Origin: an uncultured Microbulbifer sp.
GTDB lineage: Bacteria > Pseudomonadota > Gammaproteobacteria > Pseudomonadales > Cellvibrionaceae
Assembly: GCF_947504145.1 (NCBI RefSeq)
Contig: NZ_CANNGQ010000005.1
Coordinates: 248,001 to 312,000 of the forward strand
Length of the DNA stretch: 64,000 nucleotides
Direction: 5' to 3'
Positions within the stretch are counted from its first letter, which is position 1. Each line of letters opens with the position of its first letter. Below the pieces are notes generated by a model that was given only the letters and a program-made list of their open reading frames with translations, was not told the origin of the DNA and made no database searches. Made by a program: the position numbers and the translations under genes. Below are positions 17,731 through 26,249 of the stretch, piece after piece.

Positions 17731-18981
17731 TCAATACTTAATGCAATCCACCGCCGGTAACACTGCTGAAAGCGGGAATGTGTGCGTATAACGGTCAGTG
17801 ATCCCAGCTCCCCGTTTTTCATGCCCTACAACCTGTTGAATCAACACTTCAGAGATGCCAGCACTACGAGATTTAGTGATGAATGTGTGTCTTACAGAGT
17901 GAAGGCTGATCTTTTCGCCTGTATCGTTTCTGTGTTCCCGCACCATACGCCTGAATATATCCGTTGCCCTGAATGGGTGTTTGGCTGGGATTGGGAATAG
18001 TTCACCTTCAACGCCCTCTATCCACTCCATAAGGCCATATTCAATCAATCTGGGGTGCACTGGTACACAGCGTCTTGCGGCTGCTGTCTTACCTGTGTGG
18101 ATGATGAAATAGTACCTGTTACTGTCTGGGTCTAATTTAAAATCAGACGCCTTCAATTGAGCTATCTCTGAGCGTCTTGCACCAGAATACACTGCTATCC
18201 TGAGAAACCAAGTGAACCATTCAGGCTTAGATTCTGCTGTTTGTAATAATTCTTTGATCAGTGCGTTAGAGATGCACGCATAGCGTACAACGTCAGTTTC
18301 CCATTTAACTTTGTTAGTTGGTGATTCCGTCAATATTTCCAGCTCATTAGTTAAGAACGTGCTGAATAGTCCCTGTAGCAGTGCCAGATAGCCCTTTACC
18401 GTTTTGCTGGATATTCTTTCATCCTCGGGAACGTCCAGCTTTGCCAACTGTGATACATGGGTATTGCCATACTTCAGATTATTACGACGAGGGAGTAGGG
18501 CAATCTTGTTTAGAGTATTTTTTATATCCCTTCTGGAAATAACATTGACTGGTTTGTCCCCAGTGAAGTGAAGAATATCTTCAAACATCTTACGAAACCC
18601 TGCTTCAGCCTTAGGTTTCCATTGTCTCCACTTGGCAAACTGCTCGAACGCTTCGGACAGGATGGGGGCAGGACTGTTGAGAGTTTCTACTTGTGGTTTT
18701 TGTGGTGTTGATACCAAGGAGGAGGGGGCATAGAAATCAAATGACATTAGCGCTTCACTGAATGTAGACAAGCTTTGTACGTCCCTGTATCGCTTTAGCT
18801 GTTGGGTGAGTGGGATTGCTCTACTTGCAAGAGATACAGCCTCAGAATGGCTCTCAGTGCGGAGTGTACGCCTTACTTCGCGGGGGAGATGGGGAAGGGC
18901 TTTCTGTACATGCGTTGGGAAGATGTAACGGAACGAATAGTTGCCATTTCTTTTGAGTAGGTATGGAAATTTTTGCGGCAT
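17731..18981 (-). CDS. Tyrosine recombinase (integrase) of the element
   Basis: In this 416-residue protein the catalytic set is complete: Arg269 (SGARRSEI), Lys298 (HTGKTAA), His361 and Arg364 (HSVRHTF), His387 (VGHEKRG) and Tyr398 (TDRYTH). The N-terminus (FPYLLKRNGNYSFRYIFP) is of the arm-binding type common in bacterial integrases (DUF6538-like, from memory), followed by a core-binding SAM-like region at about 105-215. The gene begins 75 bp inside attR and reads inward, as usual for integrases. It should catalyse recombination between the 79-bp chitinase 3' end and the matching site on the excised circle. No excisionase gene is obvious; one of the small HTH proteins may serve. Confidence 0.95.
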   Translation of the reverse strand: MPQKFPYLLKRNGNYSFRYIFPTHVQKALPHLPREVRRTLRTESHSEAVSLASRAIPLTQQLKRYRDVQSLSTFSEALMSFDFYAPSSLVSTPQKPQVETLNSPAPILSEAFEQFAKWRQWKPKAEAGFRKMFEDILHFTGDKPVNVISRRDIKNTLNKIALLPRRNNLKYGNTHVSQLAKLDVPEDERISSKTVKGYLALLQGLFSTFLTNELEILTESPTNKVKWETDVVRYACISNALIKELLQTAESKPEWFTWFLRIAVYSGARRSEIAQLKASDFKLDPDSNRYYFIIHTGKTAAARRCVPVHPRLIEYGLMEWIEGVEGELFPIPAKHPFRATDIFRRMVREHRNDTGEKISLHSVRHTFITKSRSAGISEVLIQQVVGHEKRGAGITDRYTHTFPLSAVLPAVDCIKY

Positions 18982-19055
18982 TGTTTATGTTTCCAAGCTT
19001 TAAGGGTTAGTTGAACCCATTGAAAACACTTGCTTGTAGCCCGGTAGAGTCCTCC

Positions 19056-19134
19056 TCCATTAACTGGGACATGCACGACGGAGGAATTTTCTCCGGACCG
19101 GTGGGTAGCCATGTACACAATCTGCCGTAACTAA
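19056..19134 (+). repeat. attR: right copy of 79-bp direct repeat
   Basis: Identical over all 79 bp to 3790-3868. Here it is an orphan piece of the chitinase 3' end with no gene body before it. The chromosome resumes after it with the chitinase's own terminator. Confidence 0.95.
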
Positions 19135-19149
19135 TTCGGCGTTAGCAAC

Positions 19150-19180
19150 AAAAAAGCCCCGGGACATCCGGGGCTTTTTT
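19150..19180. terminator. Bidirectional terminator, originally of the chitinase gene
   Basis: AAAAAAGCCCCGG / CCGGGGCTTTTTT is a 13-bp perfect stem with loop GACAT. It lies 16 bp after attR and also serves the leftward redox genes that end at 19209. Confidence 0.88.
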
Positions 19181-19208
19181 AATTGGGGTGCGTGAACACC
19201 GTGGATGA

Positions 19209-19757
19209 TTACATTGGGAAGCGAATGACAACCCCGCCCATGGTTTCACCCAGTTCGAAATCTGTGCGCGGGCTGTCTACGTGTTCGTTGTGGCAGCTGA
19301 CGCAAGCGGGGGATACCGCTACGTCGGGATAAATGGCCGTGAAATACTCCGTATCACCCAGAGTTTCGGTGCCGTAGAAGTTTTTACCGGGATTATCGTT
19401 AATAAACTGCAGACCCTGCTGCTCCAGATCGGTACGCGGTTTGTTCTGTTTGTTGATGGCCCACTGGGATAGCAGTGCGTAATTGAAACCGGCTTCCTGC
19501 TCAGCAACACGCTCTGCGCCCATCCGCATCATCTGTGCGGGTAGCGGCAGCGCCTTGTTGTCCTTCCAGTGCTCATCGGCTTTGATGACCTGTTCTTCGT
19601 TTGCCAGGCGGTTGACGACAAAGTTTGTATAGCTGGCCCTGTCCGCCTCAATCACTGAAAAAATGGCGTCTGCCATTCGCTCAGGTTCGATACCCGACTT
19701 TTCTCCACAACCGGCGAGTGCTGCTATTGCAGCAAATATAAAGGCACTCTTTCGCAT
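19209..19757 (-). CDS. DUF3365 (Tll0287-like) haem-binding lipoprotein
   Basis: In this 182-residue protein a lipoprotein signal (FIFAAIAALAGCGEK, lipidated Cys17) is followed by a mostly helical domain with one haem site CVSCHNEH near residue 152-159. The surrounding pattern (GTETLGDTEYFTAIYPDVAVSPACVSCHN and the DFELGETMGGVVIRFP end) is typical of the DUF3365 / Tll0287-like sensor-type haem fold. It is the last gene of a leftward cluster with a multihaem cytochrome and a flavoprotein fusion, 20 bp downstream of the cytochrome. It may be a periplasmic electron acceptor or redox sensor of that system. Family is firm, role is inferred. Confidence 0.85.
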   Translation of the reverse strand: MRKSAFIFAAIAALAGCGEKSGIEPERMADAIFSVIEADRASYTNFVVNRLANEEQVIKADEHWKDNKALPLPAQMMRMGAERVAEQEAGFNYALLSQWAINKQNKPRTDLEQQGLQFINDNPGKNFYGTETLGDTEYFTAIYPDVAVSPACVSCHNEHVDSPRTDFELGETMGGVVIRFPM

Positions 19758-19777
19758 GATTTCCCCTCCTGATGGGA

Positions 19778-21121
19778 CTACTTGCTGGATGTTTTCTTGG
19801 TTATTCGTTCCCGGATCAGTCGAAACGTATCGTGTCGGTTGGTTACCGATTGACTGAAGTTGTTTTCTAGTAGCTGCTCATCCGCCAGCGCGGATACGGA
19901 AAATTCAACACCGTGGCAGTTGAGACATACGGGCAACATTTTTTCATTGGGGCGCAGGTTGTGATTCTGATTGTGGTTGATCACAACCCTGTCTCCGTGG
20001 GTCTCCCGTGGCATATGACAATTGGCACAGCTCACACCAGTTTCACTGTCGGCTTGCCAGGCTTTAAAGTGTGCCGATGAGCGGTATGCGAGACTGTGCT
20101 CATCATTGTGGCAACCAAGGCAAGCTTCGACGGCGGCGTAACGAGTGTCTGTTTCATGCGCGTAGTGGCAGCTGGTGCAGCTCAAGGGTTTGCCTGAGGT
20201 TTCCTTCATTGGAATCACGGCTTCTGCGGGCGTCATAGCGCCGGTGATTTTGCGGAATGTCTCTGGTGTTGCCGGCGACAGGCGCAAGCCATGTTTGCCT
20301 TGCGTGAAGTTTTCACGCTGATCCACGTGGCAGCTCCCACATAGCTCGACGATTTCAGCACTTGTGAATGTCATTTTCTCATCCACATGGCAACCGCTGC
20401 AGTTGGTATCGGTCTGTGCGTGCGTGCTTGTGGCCCACTGCTGGATAATGCCTGCAGACGTGTCTTCTGGGACGCCAGGAAATGTCATATCCGCATCATT
20501 TCTGCTCAGGCTATGGCGCTGTGGATTGGCCTGCTTCCAGCGCGCCACCAGGTTGCGTACCGGCAATTGCCCGTTGGCCACCAAGTCAGAGGCCCCGATC
20601 CGTGCGGCCAGGAATTCTTCGTGCAGGTAGCGGTTGTCGTGGTAGTTGTGGCAACCAGCGCTGGCACAGCTGTCGAAGGTGAATTCAGCGTGATTCGGGC
20701 GGTTTTCAGCAATATCGCTATGACAGTGAACACAAAAATCCGACGCGAGGGTAACCCCCATGTCATGCGTGATTTCGGGTTTGTGCTCTGTATGACAGGC
20801 TACGCATTGCCGCGCATCCAATTGTTTCAATAAATTGGCATTTCTGGGATCGAGAAATTTTGTGCGCGGGTGGCTATCGTTCGCATCTTCCAGCTCTTCA
20901 CTATGGCAGCCAACACAGGCCTGCTGGATGAATGCCTCTCCGGCAAACCCGTCACCGTGGCAAGTAGTACAGGCGAGCTCTAGCTGGTGGTGACCATGCG
21001 TAGCTTCTCCGCCAAGAAAGTAAGATTTGTCTGACGCTTCCAGGTTATAGGTAATCAGTCCAGCCGCGCACAGAGTCAGTATCAGGCCATAGTGCCAGAA
21101 TTTAAATTTGTAATTATTCAT
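19778..21121 (-). CDS. Undecahaem periplasmic cytochrome c
   Basis: In this 447-residue protein an uncleaved or signal-type N-terminal helix (residues 8-25) is followed by ten CxxCH haem sites (CTTCH, CVGCH, CVACH, CVHCH, CSGCH, CGSCH, CTSCH, CLGCH, CANCH, CLNCH) and one atypical CASAGCH (Cx4CH), giving up to eleven c-type haems. It is periplasmic or membrane-anchored. The ATG at 21119-21121 directly abuts the stop of the upstream flavoprotein fusion, so the two are co-expressed. It should take electrons from the membrane haem-b domain and pass them to a terminal acceptor. The acceptor cannot be read from the sequence, and I do not see it as a known nitrite or hydroxylamine reductase. Confidence 0.9.
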   Translation of the reverse strand: MNNYKFKFWHYGLILTLCAAGLITYNLEASDKSYFLGGEATHGHHQLELACTTCHGDGFAGEAFIQQACVGCHSEELEDANDSHPRTKFLDPRNANLLKQLDARQCVACHTEHKPEITHDMGVTLASDFCVHCHSDIAENRPNHAEFTFDSCASAGCHNYHDNRYLHEEFLAARIGASDLVANGQLPVRNLVARWKQANPQRHSLSRNDADMTFPGVPEDTSAGIIQQWATSTHAQTDTNCSGCHVDEKMTFTSAEIVELCGSCHVDQRENFTQGKHGLRLSPATPETFRKITGAMTPAEAVIPMKETSGKPLSCTSCHYAHETDTRYAAVEACLGCHNDEHSLAYRSSAHFKAWQADSETGVSCANCHMPRETHGDRVVINHNQNHNLRPNEKMLPVCLNCHGVEFSVSALADEQLLENNFSQSVTNRHDTFRLIRERITKKTSSK

Positions 21122-23140
21122 CTAGAAGTAATACACGGCGAGGATATGAAAGAAAATGAGTACTGGCAGTGCCCACAATAAAGCGTAATGGATTCTGGAC
21201 CACCACTTTCGATGCTCGCGAAGTTTCAGATCCGTCCAGTGGTGGTTGCGAGCCATAAAAACACCAACCAGTGAGCCGGTAGAGGTTGCGGCGAGAAAAA
21301 CCAGCATTAATACAAGGTTGAGGTTTTCGCCCAGACGAAACCCGGTATGTACAATCAGGACAACCAGCGCGGCGCACCCAACAATACTGTGGAAGTAGCG
21401 CCAGTGGTCGAGGTGACCGAGACTGCTTTTTTTCCAGCGTTTTCGAAGGCTGAGGCTGGCGGTCAGCAGGCAGAGTACAAGCAGAGTGTAGCCACTCACC
21501 TGTTTCCAGAAATTGTCGTACCAGAGGCTTTTGAGATACCAGTTGACCTGCACGCTTGTGCTGGCGTTTGGTGCGGGCAGTAGAACGGCGATGGCAATCA
21601 GTACCAGTGACAGTATCGATATCACCAGGATACTGGTCGCGTGTCGCATTACCAGGTTGGGAGCCGGGGTGTCGAGCAGTTCCGCCATGATCGGGCGGCA
21701 GCTTCCGCATACGGACCCGGCCTGTGTCTCCATCTCCAGGTCGTGGAGTGAGCGTTTACCATTGCCAATCGCTGTACAAATCTCTCCCTTGCTGACGCCA
21801 TTGCACTGGCACACCAGATAGCTATCTGGTTGTTGCTTGATGCCCTGCTGCTCCTGGGCTTGCCAGAGAAAACCTTCCTGTTCAAACTGCTTTAACGCCT
21901 TTTCTGTAATGCGCTCCTCGTCGGTGATCGCCTTGTCGATCCGAGTGCGTTCATTCCAGGTGCCCACAATACTGGCACCGACAAGCTTGCCGTCCTGGAG
22001 GTACAGCTCACGGCACAGGCCTTTAAAGCGATTCTCGTAACGGTATGCGATGGTATCGTTGGACCCGTGAGGCTCTGTATTTCCGAGCAGTGCACAGGGG
22101 ATATGAGATATTTTGAGCTCAATATCCGTGCGACTGCCCTGGTACGGGATTGCAGTGGCATTCTTTGTGCCGCGGCAAATATGTCGGCTGCATATGTCTG
22201 CCTGTTCAAACCCTGGCCGTACCAGCTGGTACACACGCTCGTCGTGTTCCGCGCACTCGCCAATGGCATAGATATCCGGGTCACTGGTCTCCATAAAGGC
22301 GGAAACCTGGATGCCACGGCCTGTGTTTAGCCCGCAATCACGCCCCAGGCTGACTTCAGGGCTGATGCCGGTACACAATACAACGGCGTCCACATTGAGC
22401 GTCTCTCCACTTGAGAAGAGAACATGTTCAACGGATTCTTCGCCGAAAAATGCTTCTATGTGCACACCTGTTTTCAGCTCGACCTGAAGAGCAGTCAGTG
22501 CGGATGTCAGATATTTTTCTGTGGTTTCGCTGAGTTTTCCGCTGAGTAGGCCTGCTCTTGCAAGCAGTATGACCCGGTTTTTTTGAGTCTTCAGGGCCGC
22601 TGCCGCTTCCAGTCCCAATGCGCCCGCACCGGCCACCAGAATAGTCTGGCTGCGGTCGCGGAGTTCAGTGAGGTCGCGCGCATTGCGGAGATTGCGGAAT
22701 GGGATGATACGATCGAGATTAGCGCCCGGAAGATCGGGAACCGTTGGGCGGGAGCCGGTTGCCAGGATCAGCTTTGTGTATGGCTGTGGCGCTCCAGAAT
22801 CATCGAATACAATCCGCGCTTTTCGATCAATATCGATGATGCGGCGGTTGTGGAACTCTACGAATCGGTCGCTGGACTGCCTGCGCACGGGGTTGGCGAG
22901 TTCTTCGAGTGAGAGCTCTCTCGAAAGATACTGGGAGAGCCTAACCCGGTTGTATGGAGGCTCATCTTCGGCCCCAATCAATACGATCTGCGCGTCACTG
23001 GTGTATTCCAGTAACTTTTCTGCGCAGCGGACACCAACAGGGCCCGCGCCAATTACTACATAAACGGGATACTCTGCCGCTGTCTGAGAATTCCGGGAAT
23101 GCAGCGAAAGCTGCTGTTTCTCAATCGCAGTTTCACTCAT
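21122..23140 (-). CDS. NirB-like flavoprotein / [2Fe-2S] BFD / haem-b membrane domain fusion
   Basis: 672 residues from the ATG at 23140, chosen because GGGGGA precedes it; a Met nine codons earlier is possible. An FAD site GAGPVG is at 31-36 and an NAD(P) site GAGALG at 171-176, within a pyridine-nucleotide oxidoreductase like the N-terminal part of NADH-nitrite reductase. A BFD-type [2Fe-2S] domain has C444, C446, C478 and C481. Four to six membrane helices (about 503-522, 547-564, 583-600, 606-628, 650-672) carry two His pairs 14 residues apart, H584/H598 and H651/H665, which suits two b haems. No sirohaem domain is present, so it is not a nitrite reductase. It likely moves electrons from NAD(P)H across the membrane to the adjacent multihaem cytochrome. 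Confidence 0.87.
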   Translation of the reverse strand: MSETAIEKQQLSLHSRNSQTAAEYPVYVVIGAGPVGVRCAEKLLEYTSDAQIVLIGAEDEPPYNRVRLSQYLSRELSLEELANPVRRQSSDRFVEFHNRRIIDIDRKARIVFDDSGAPQPYTKLILATGSRPTVPDLPGANLDRIIPFRNLRNARDLTELRDRSQTILVAGAGALGLEAAAALKTQKNRVILLARAGLLSGKLSETTEKYLTSALTALQVELKTGVHIEAFFGEESVEHVLFSSGETLNVDAVVLCTGISPEVSLGRDCGLNTGRGIQVSAFMETSDPDIYAIGECAEHDERVYQLVRPGFEQADICSRHICRGTKNATAIPYQGSRTDIELKISHIPCALLGNTEPHGSNDTIAYRYENRFKGLCRELYLQDGKLVGASIVGTWNERTRIDKAITDEERITEKALKQFEQEGFLWQAQEQQGIKQQPDSYLVCQCNGVSKGEICTAIGNGKRSLHDLEMETQAGSVCGSCRPIMAELLDTPAPNLVMRHATSILVISILSLVLIAIAVLLPAPNASTSVQVNWYLKSLWYDNFWKQVSGYTLLVLCLLTASLSLRKRWKKSSLGHLDHWRYFHSIVGCAALVVLIVHTGFRLGENLNLVLMLVFLAATSTGSLVGVFMARNHHWTDLKLREHRKWWSRIHYALLWALPVLIFFHILAVYYF

Positions 23141-23341
23141 GCAATCCCCCCGAGTACATCTGTTCATCCGCAGTGCGGATATTCCCTCGAGTCATCATCA
23201 AGCCTGTTTTCGTTTTATTCTTATTGTCGAAATTCTTGGGGTCACCCAGAAGTTACTGAGCAAAGTCATTTCGGAGTACAAAACTCCGGCGTACTGATTG
23301 CTACTACTCCCCACTTTTTACCAGTAGTAGCCCAGATCACA

Positions 23342-23851
23342 TCAGGAATAGCGATAAAGCGTGTAGAGCTCCCGCTCTTCCAGTGAGACTCTTCTGGTCA
23401 ATGCCTCGCCAATCTTTTCGTAATCCTGTTTGAAATCCATCAGCATCTGGCCGGTAAATATTTCCCGGGAGTAGCGCTTGCAGAACTGTACTACCGCGTT
23501 GGCGATATCATTCATGTCGGTGCGGAAGTCTTTCACTATCTGCAGGGTGTGTGCGTCTTCGTGTAAGGACTGCTCCAGGTACACGTAAAAACTGACATTC
23601 TCTTTGATGAGATGCGCCTGAAAAGTGGACTTGAAGGCTTTCAGAAGCTCGGCAATTTTGCGGAAATCCTGCTGTTCATAACCTTCGGACCAGATTCGCT
23701 GGTAGATGTTGATCAGGTCTTTGTGATCGCCTTTTAGAGTGTTGATCAATGTCGGGTCGTAGCTGATCGAGCGATCTGGACCGGCGTCTCGGGAGCCTTG
23801 CTTGCCGGATGACGCATTGCTGCGAGATTTACCGGAAAAAATGCGGAACAT
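23342..23851 (-). CDS. Hemerythrin-like HHE domain protein
   Basis: In this 169-residue cytosolic protein, helices carry the expected di-iron ligands: His43 (LKGDHKDL), His80 and Glu84 (FQAHLIKENVSFY), then His97/Glu98 and later acidic residues (DFKQDYEKIGEAL). It has a basic, low-complexity N-terminus of about 30 residues. Such single-domain proteins bind O2, NO or iron, or act as regulators. It lies upstream of the flavoprotein fusion on the same strand, with 201 bp between them, so it may have its own promoter yet serve the same redox context. Family is firm, ligand unknown. Confidence 0.88.
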   Translation of the reverse strand: MFRIFSGKSRSNASSGKQGSRDAGPDRSISYDPTLINTLKGDHKDLINIYQRIWSEGYEQQDFRKIAELLKAFKSTFQAHLIKENVSFYVYLEQSLHEDAHTLQIVKDFRTDMNDIANAVVQFCKRYSREIFTGQMLMDFKQDYEKIGEALTRRVSLEERELYTLYRYS

Positions 23852-24253
23852 AGTCTGAGCCTTTTATGGGACTTATCTGAATCTTGTTGTAGCGGTTTTA
23901 CAGATAATACGGGGTAGGAATTTTGCCGCGCCATTGCGGGATTTAAACCATGTTTTTAAAACATAATTCCTTGTTATTGTTATTTTTGGGGATTTTGTCA
24001 CACTTTTCTTCGGGGGAGAATAGCGCCACAGGAAAATATGACCAGCTATCCACGTCAACTTGAAAAAATGAGGTGAGCACTTCTGGAAAATTGAAGGGGC
24101 GTTGTTTTTGGAGGGTGTTTGTTGGTACGGATGTTCTGGTTGGTGGGTCGTTGTGGTCAGGGGTGCCCTCCTGCGGGCAGGGTGTTCGCGCGAAGATCTC
24201 TGCGCCAGGTATTCAAAACTCCAGTTGCGTCGATGTGACGGGCCTCCGCGCAT
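23852..24253. other. Gene-free stretch between the hemerythrin gene and gltA
   Basis: Short overlapping frames on both strands lack support. The leftward hemerythrin promoter should lie here, but I cannot pick a convincing one. Nothing else is recognised. Confidence 0.5.
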
Positions 24254-24283
24254 AAAAAAACCCGGCAGAAGCCGGGTTTTTTT
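24254..24283. terminator. Bidirectional terminator after gltA
   Basis: Perfect stem AAAAAAACCCGGC / GCCGGGTTTTTTT with loop AGAA, 17 bp beyond the gltA stop. Confidence 0.88.
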
Positions 24284-24300
24284 ATATCTGGGATAATCGC

Positions 24301-25590
24301 TTAGCGATCGTTCACAGAAACATAGTCGCGCGGGGTGTAGCCGGTGTACAGCTGACGCGGACGGCCAATCTTGTACGGATTGGAAATCATCTCGTTCCAG
24401 TGCGCGATCCAGCCTGCGGTACGGCCGGTCGCGAAGATCACGGTGAACATATCGGTAGGAATACCGATGGCCTTCATGATGATACCGGAGTAGAAGTCCA
24501 CGTTCGGGTAGAGTTTCTTCTCAACGAAGTACTCGTCCTCCAGGGCGATCTTTTCCAGTTTCTTGGCGATGCGCAGCAGCGGATCGTTTTCGGCACCCAT
24601 GGCACCCAGCACTTCGTCGCAGATGCCCTGCATTACGCGGGAGCGCGGGTCGAAGTTTTTGTATACGCGGTGGCCGAAGCCCATCAGGCGGAACGGATCG
24701 TTCTTGTCTTTGGCTTTGGCAACATACTCGTCGATACGGCTCTCGTCGCCGATCTCTTCCAGCATGTTCAGAACCGCTTCGTTGGCACCGCCGTGTGCCG
24801 GGCCCCACAGGGTGGCAATACCGGAGGAGATACAGGCGAAGGGGTTGGCACCGGAGGAGCCGGCGAGACGCACGGTAGAAGTAGAAGCGTTCTGCTCGTG
24901 GTCCGCGTGTAGCAGGAAGATCACGTCCATGGCCTTGGCCACAACCGGGTCGATCTTGCTCGGTTCACAGGGGTTGCCGAACATCATGTGCAGGAAGTTC
25001 TCGGAGTAGCTGAGGCTGTTGTCCGGGTACATGAACGGCTGGCCTTTGCTGTGCTTGTAGCACATGGCGGCCAGGGTCGGCATCTTGGCGATCAGGCGAT
25101 CCGCAGAGATCTTGCGGTGTTCCGGATCGGTGATGTCCAGGGAGTCGTGGTAGAAGGAGGCGAGGGCGCCTACTACACCGCACATCATCGCCATCGGGTG
25201 CGCGTCGTAACGGAAACCCTTGAAGAAGTTAACCAGAGACTCATGCACCATGGTGTGGTTCATGATGCTGTTGACGTATTCCTTCTTCTGCTCTGCGTTC
25301 GGCAGTTCGCCGTTCATCAGCAGGTAGCAGGTTTCAAGGTAGTCAGATTTTTCTGCCAGTTGCTCGATGGGGTAGCCGCGGTGCAGCAGTACGCCTTTGG
25401 CGCCATCGATATAGGTAATCTTGGATTCGCAGGAGGCGGTGGACATAAAGCCCGGGTCGTAGGTAAACAGGCCTTTGCTTGCCAGGCTGCTGACGTCAAC
25501 AACGTCGGGGCCGGCAGTGCCAGAGTAAACCGGCAGGTCGTAGGGGGCGTCGATACCGTCGACCGTGAGTTGAGCTTTCTTGTCGGACAT
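24301..25590 (-). CDS. gltA: Citrate synthase
   Basis: 429 residues, the length of the hexameric gammaproteobacterial enzyme. It condenses oxaloacetate with acetyl-CoA. The citrate synthase signature [15 protein letters not shown] with its active-site His, the earlier [11 protein letters not shown] segment with a second active-site His, and the N-terminal [23 protein letters not shown] stretch are all visible. It is divergent from sdhCDAB across about 660 bp, the same arrangement as in E. coli and Pseudomonas. GGAGT precedes the ATG. A terminator follows. Confidence 0.97.
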   Translation of the reverse strand: MSDKKAQLTVDGIDAPYDLPVYSGTAGPDVVDVSSLASKGLFTYDPGFMSTASCESKITYIDGAKGVLLHRGYPIEQLAEKSDYLETCYLLMNGELPNAEQKKEYVNSIMNHTMVHESLVNFFKGFRYDAHPMAMMCGVVGALASFYHDSLDITDPEHRKISADRLIAKMPTLAAMCYKHSKGQPFMYPDNSLSYSENFLHMMFGNPCEPSKIDPVVAKAMDVIFLLHADHEQNASTSTVRLAGSSGANPFACISSGIATLWGPAHGGANEAVLNMLEEIGDESRIDEYVAKAKDKNDPFRLMGFGHRVYKNFDPRSRVMQGICDEVLGAMGAENDPLLRIAKKLEKIALEDEYFVEKKLYPNVDFYSGIIMKAIGIPTDMFTVIFATGRTAGWIAHWNEMISNPYKIGRPRQLYTGYTPRDYVSVNDR

Positions 25591-26249
25591 TGTGGACTCC
25601 TAAAAACTATTCTTTCGCCAGCTTTCTTATTTCCACACAAATCACTGAATGAAATTAGTGATTTCACGGCCCGGGTAGGGGCACGCTCCGCGCTCACCTG
25701 TGATCACCTTTTTATGAGAAGGCGTTATCCAGGTGGTTTCTGTGCACAGGCAAAACCCGGAAAGTGCCGGATTCTGCGGGTTCGGAGAGCCTTCATTGGC
25801 TGTATCCGGACGCGGATATGGGGCTAGCGGGCTTTTGAGCGCGGCCAAACTTAAGTGCCGCGCCTCAAATTGTCAAACCAAATCGAATTGGTTGACCAAT
25901 TTGCCCGCCGCAGGATCTTCCGCGCGCCGTAAAGGTGGCAGGGATATTGCCTGTCAGGAGAGGGTTTTTGGCGTGTAAATTTGGGCTGGCAACAATCGGG
26001 CGGAAAATCGCATTTCATACCTTGGTCTGGTGTGTGGCGCGGTTTGCAACTGATACAAAGCCGACTTCTGAGGCTTTCCGTTCGTTGTGTTTTGAAATTT
26101 GAATGCCTATAATCCGCGCGGCTTGCGCCTTGGTAAGGCCACTTTGTACAAGACCTCGACAGGTTGCGCATAAAGTGAACAGCAAGCTCGCCCGGTAAAC
26201 ATAGAACTAACGGGCGCCCCGTCTTTCAGGGCAACAAGGTGTTTTTCCT
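25591..26249. promoter_or_regulatory. gltA-sdhC divergent regulatory region
   Basis: No gene is supported. The 659 bp must carry the promoters of gltA (leftward) and of the sdh-suc operon (rightward). An imperfect 38-bp inverted repeat at 25866-25903 is the most regular feature seen. Confidence 0.6.
25866..25903. repeat. Imperfect inverted repeat in the gltA-sdhC region
   Basis: The left arm begins CAAATTGTCAAACCAA and the right arm reads back as CAAATTGGTCAACCAA, around a short centre ATCGA. Its position between divergent TCA genes suits an operator for a shared regulator; the protein is not identifiable. Confidence 0.45.

Larger units (their letters stand above)
3790..19134. mobile_element. 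Integrative element (about 15.3 kb) inserted in the 3' end of a chitinase gene
   Basis: A perfect 79-bp direct repeat bounds the segment (3790-3868 and 19056-19134). A tyrosine recombinase gene lies 75 bp from the right repeat and reads away from it, as is usual for site-specific integrating elements. The interior is AT-richer than the flanks and holds mobile-element functions: a polymerase-like replication protein, a ribbon-helix-helix protein, a serine recombinase, an SRAP protein, a nuclease and many small unknown proteins. I see no phage structural, terminase or conjugation genes, so it looks like an integrative plasmid-like or satellite element rather than a prophage or conjugative element. 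The chitinase stop codon is preserved at the left junction. Confidence 0.93.

Noticed and set aside
3790..19134. Interpretation of the segment as a prophage or conjugative element
   Set aside because: No capsid, tail, terminase, portal, relaxase or type IV secretion genes are visible.
21122..23140. Annotation of the flavoprotein fusion as nitrite reductase large subunit
   Set aside because: It shares the FAD/NAD(P) and BFD parts, but the sirohaem/ferredoxin-like half is replaced by a haem-b-type membrane domain.
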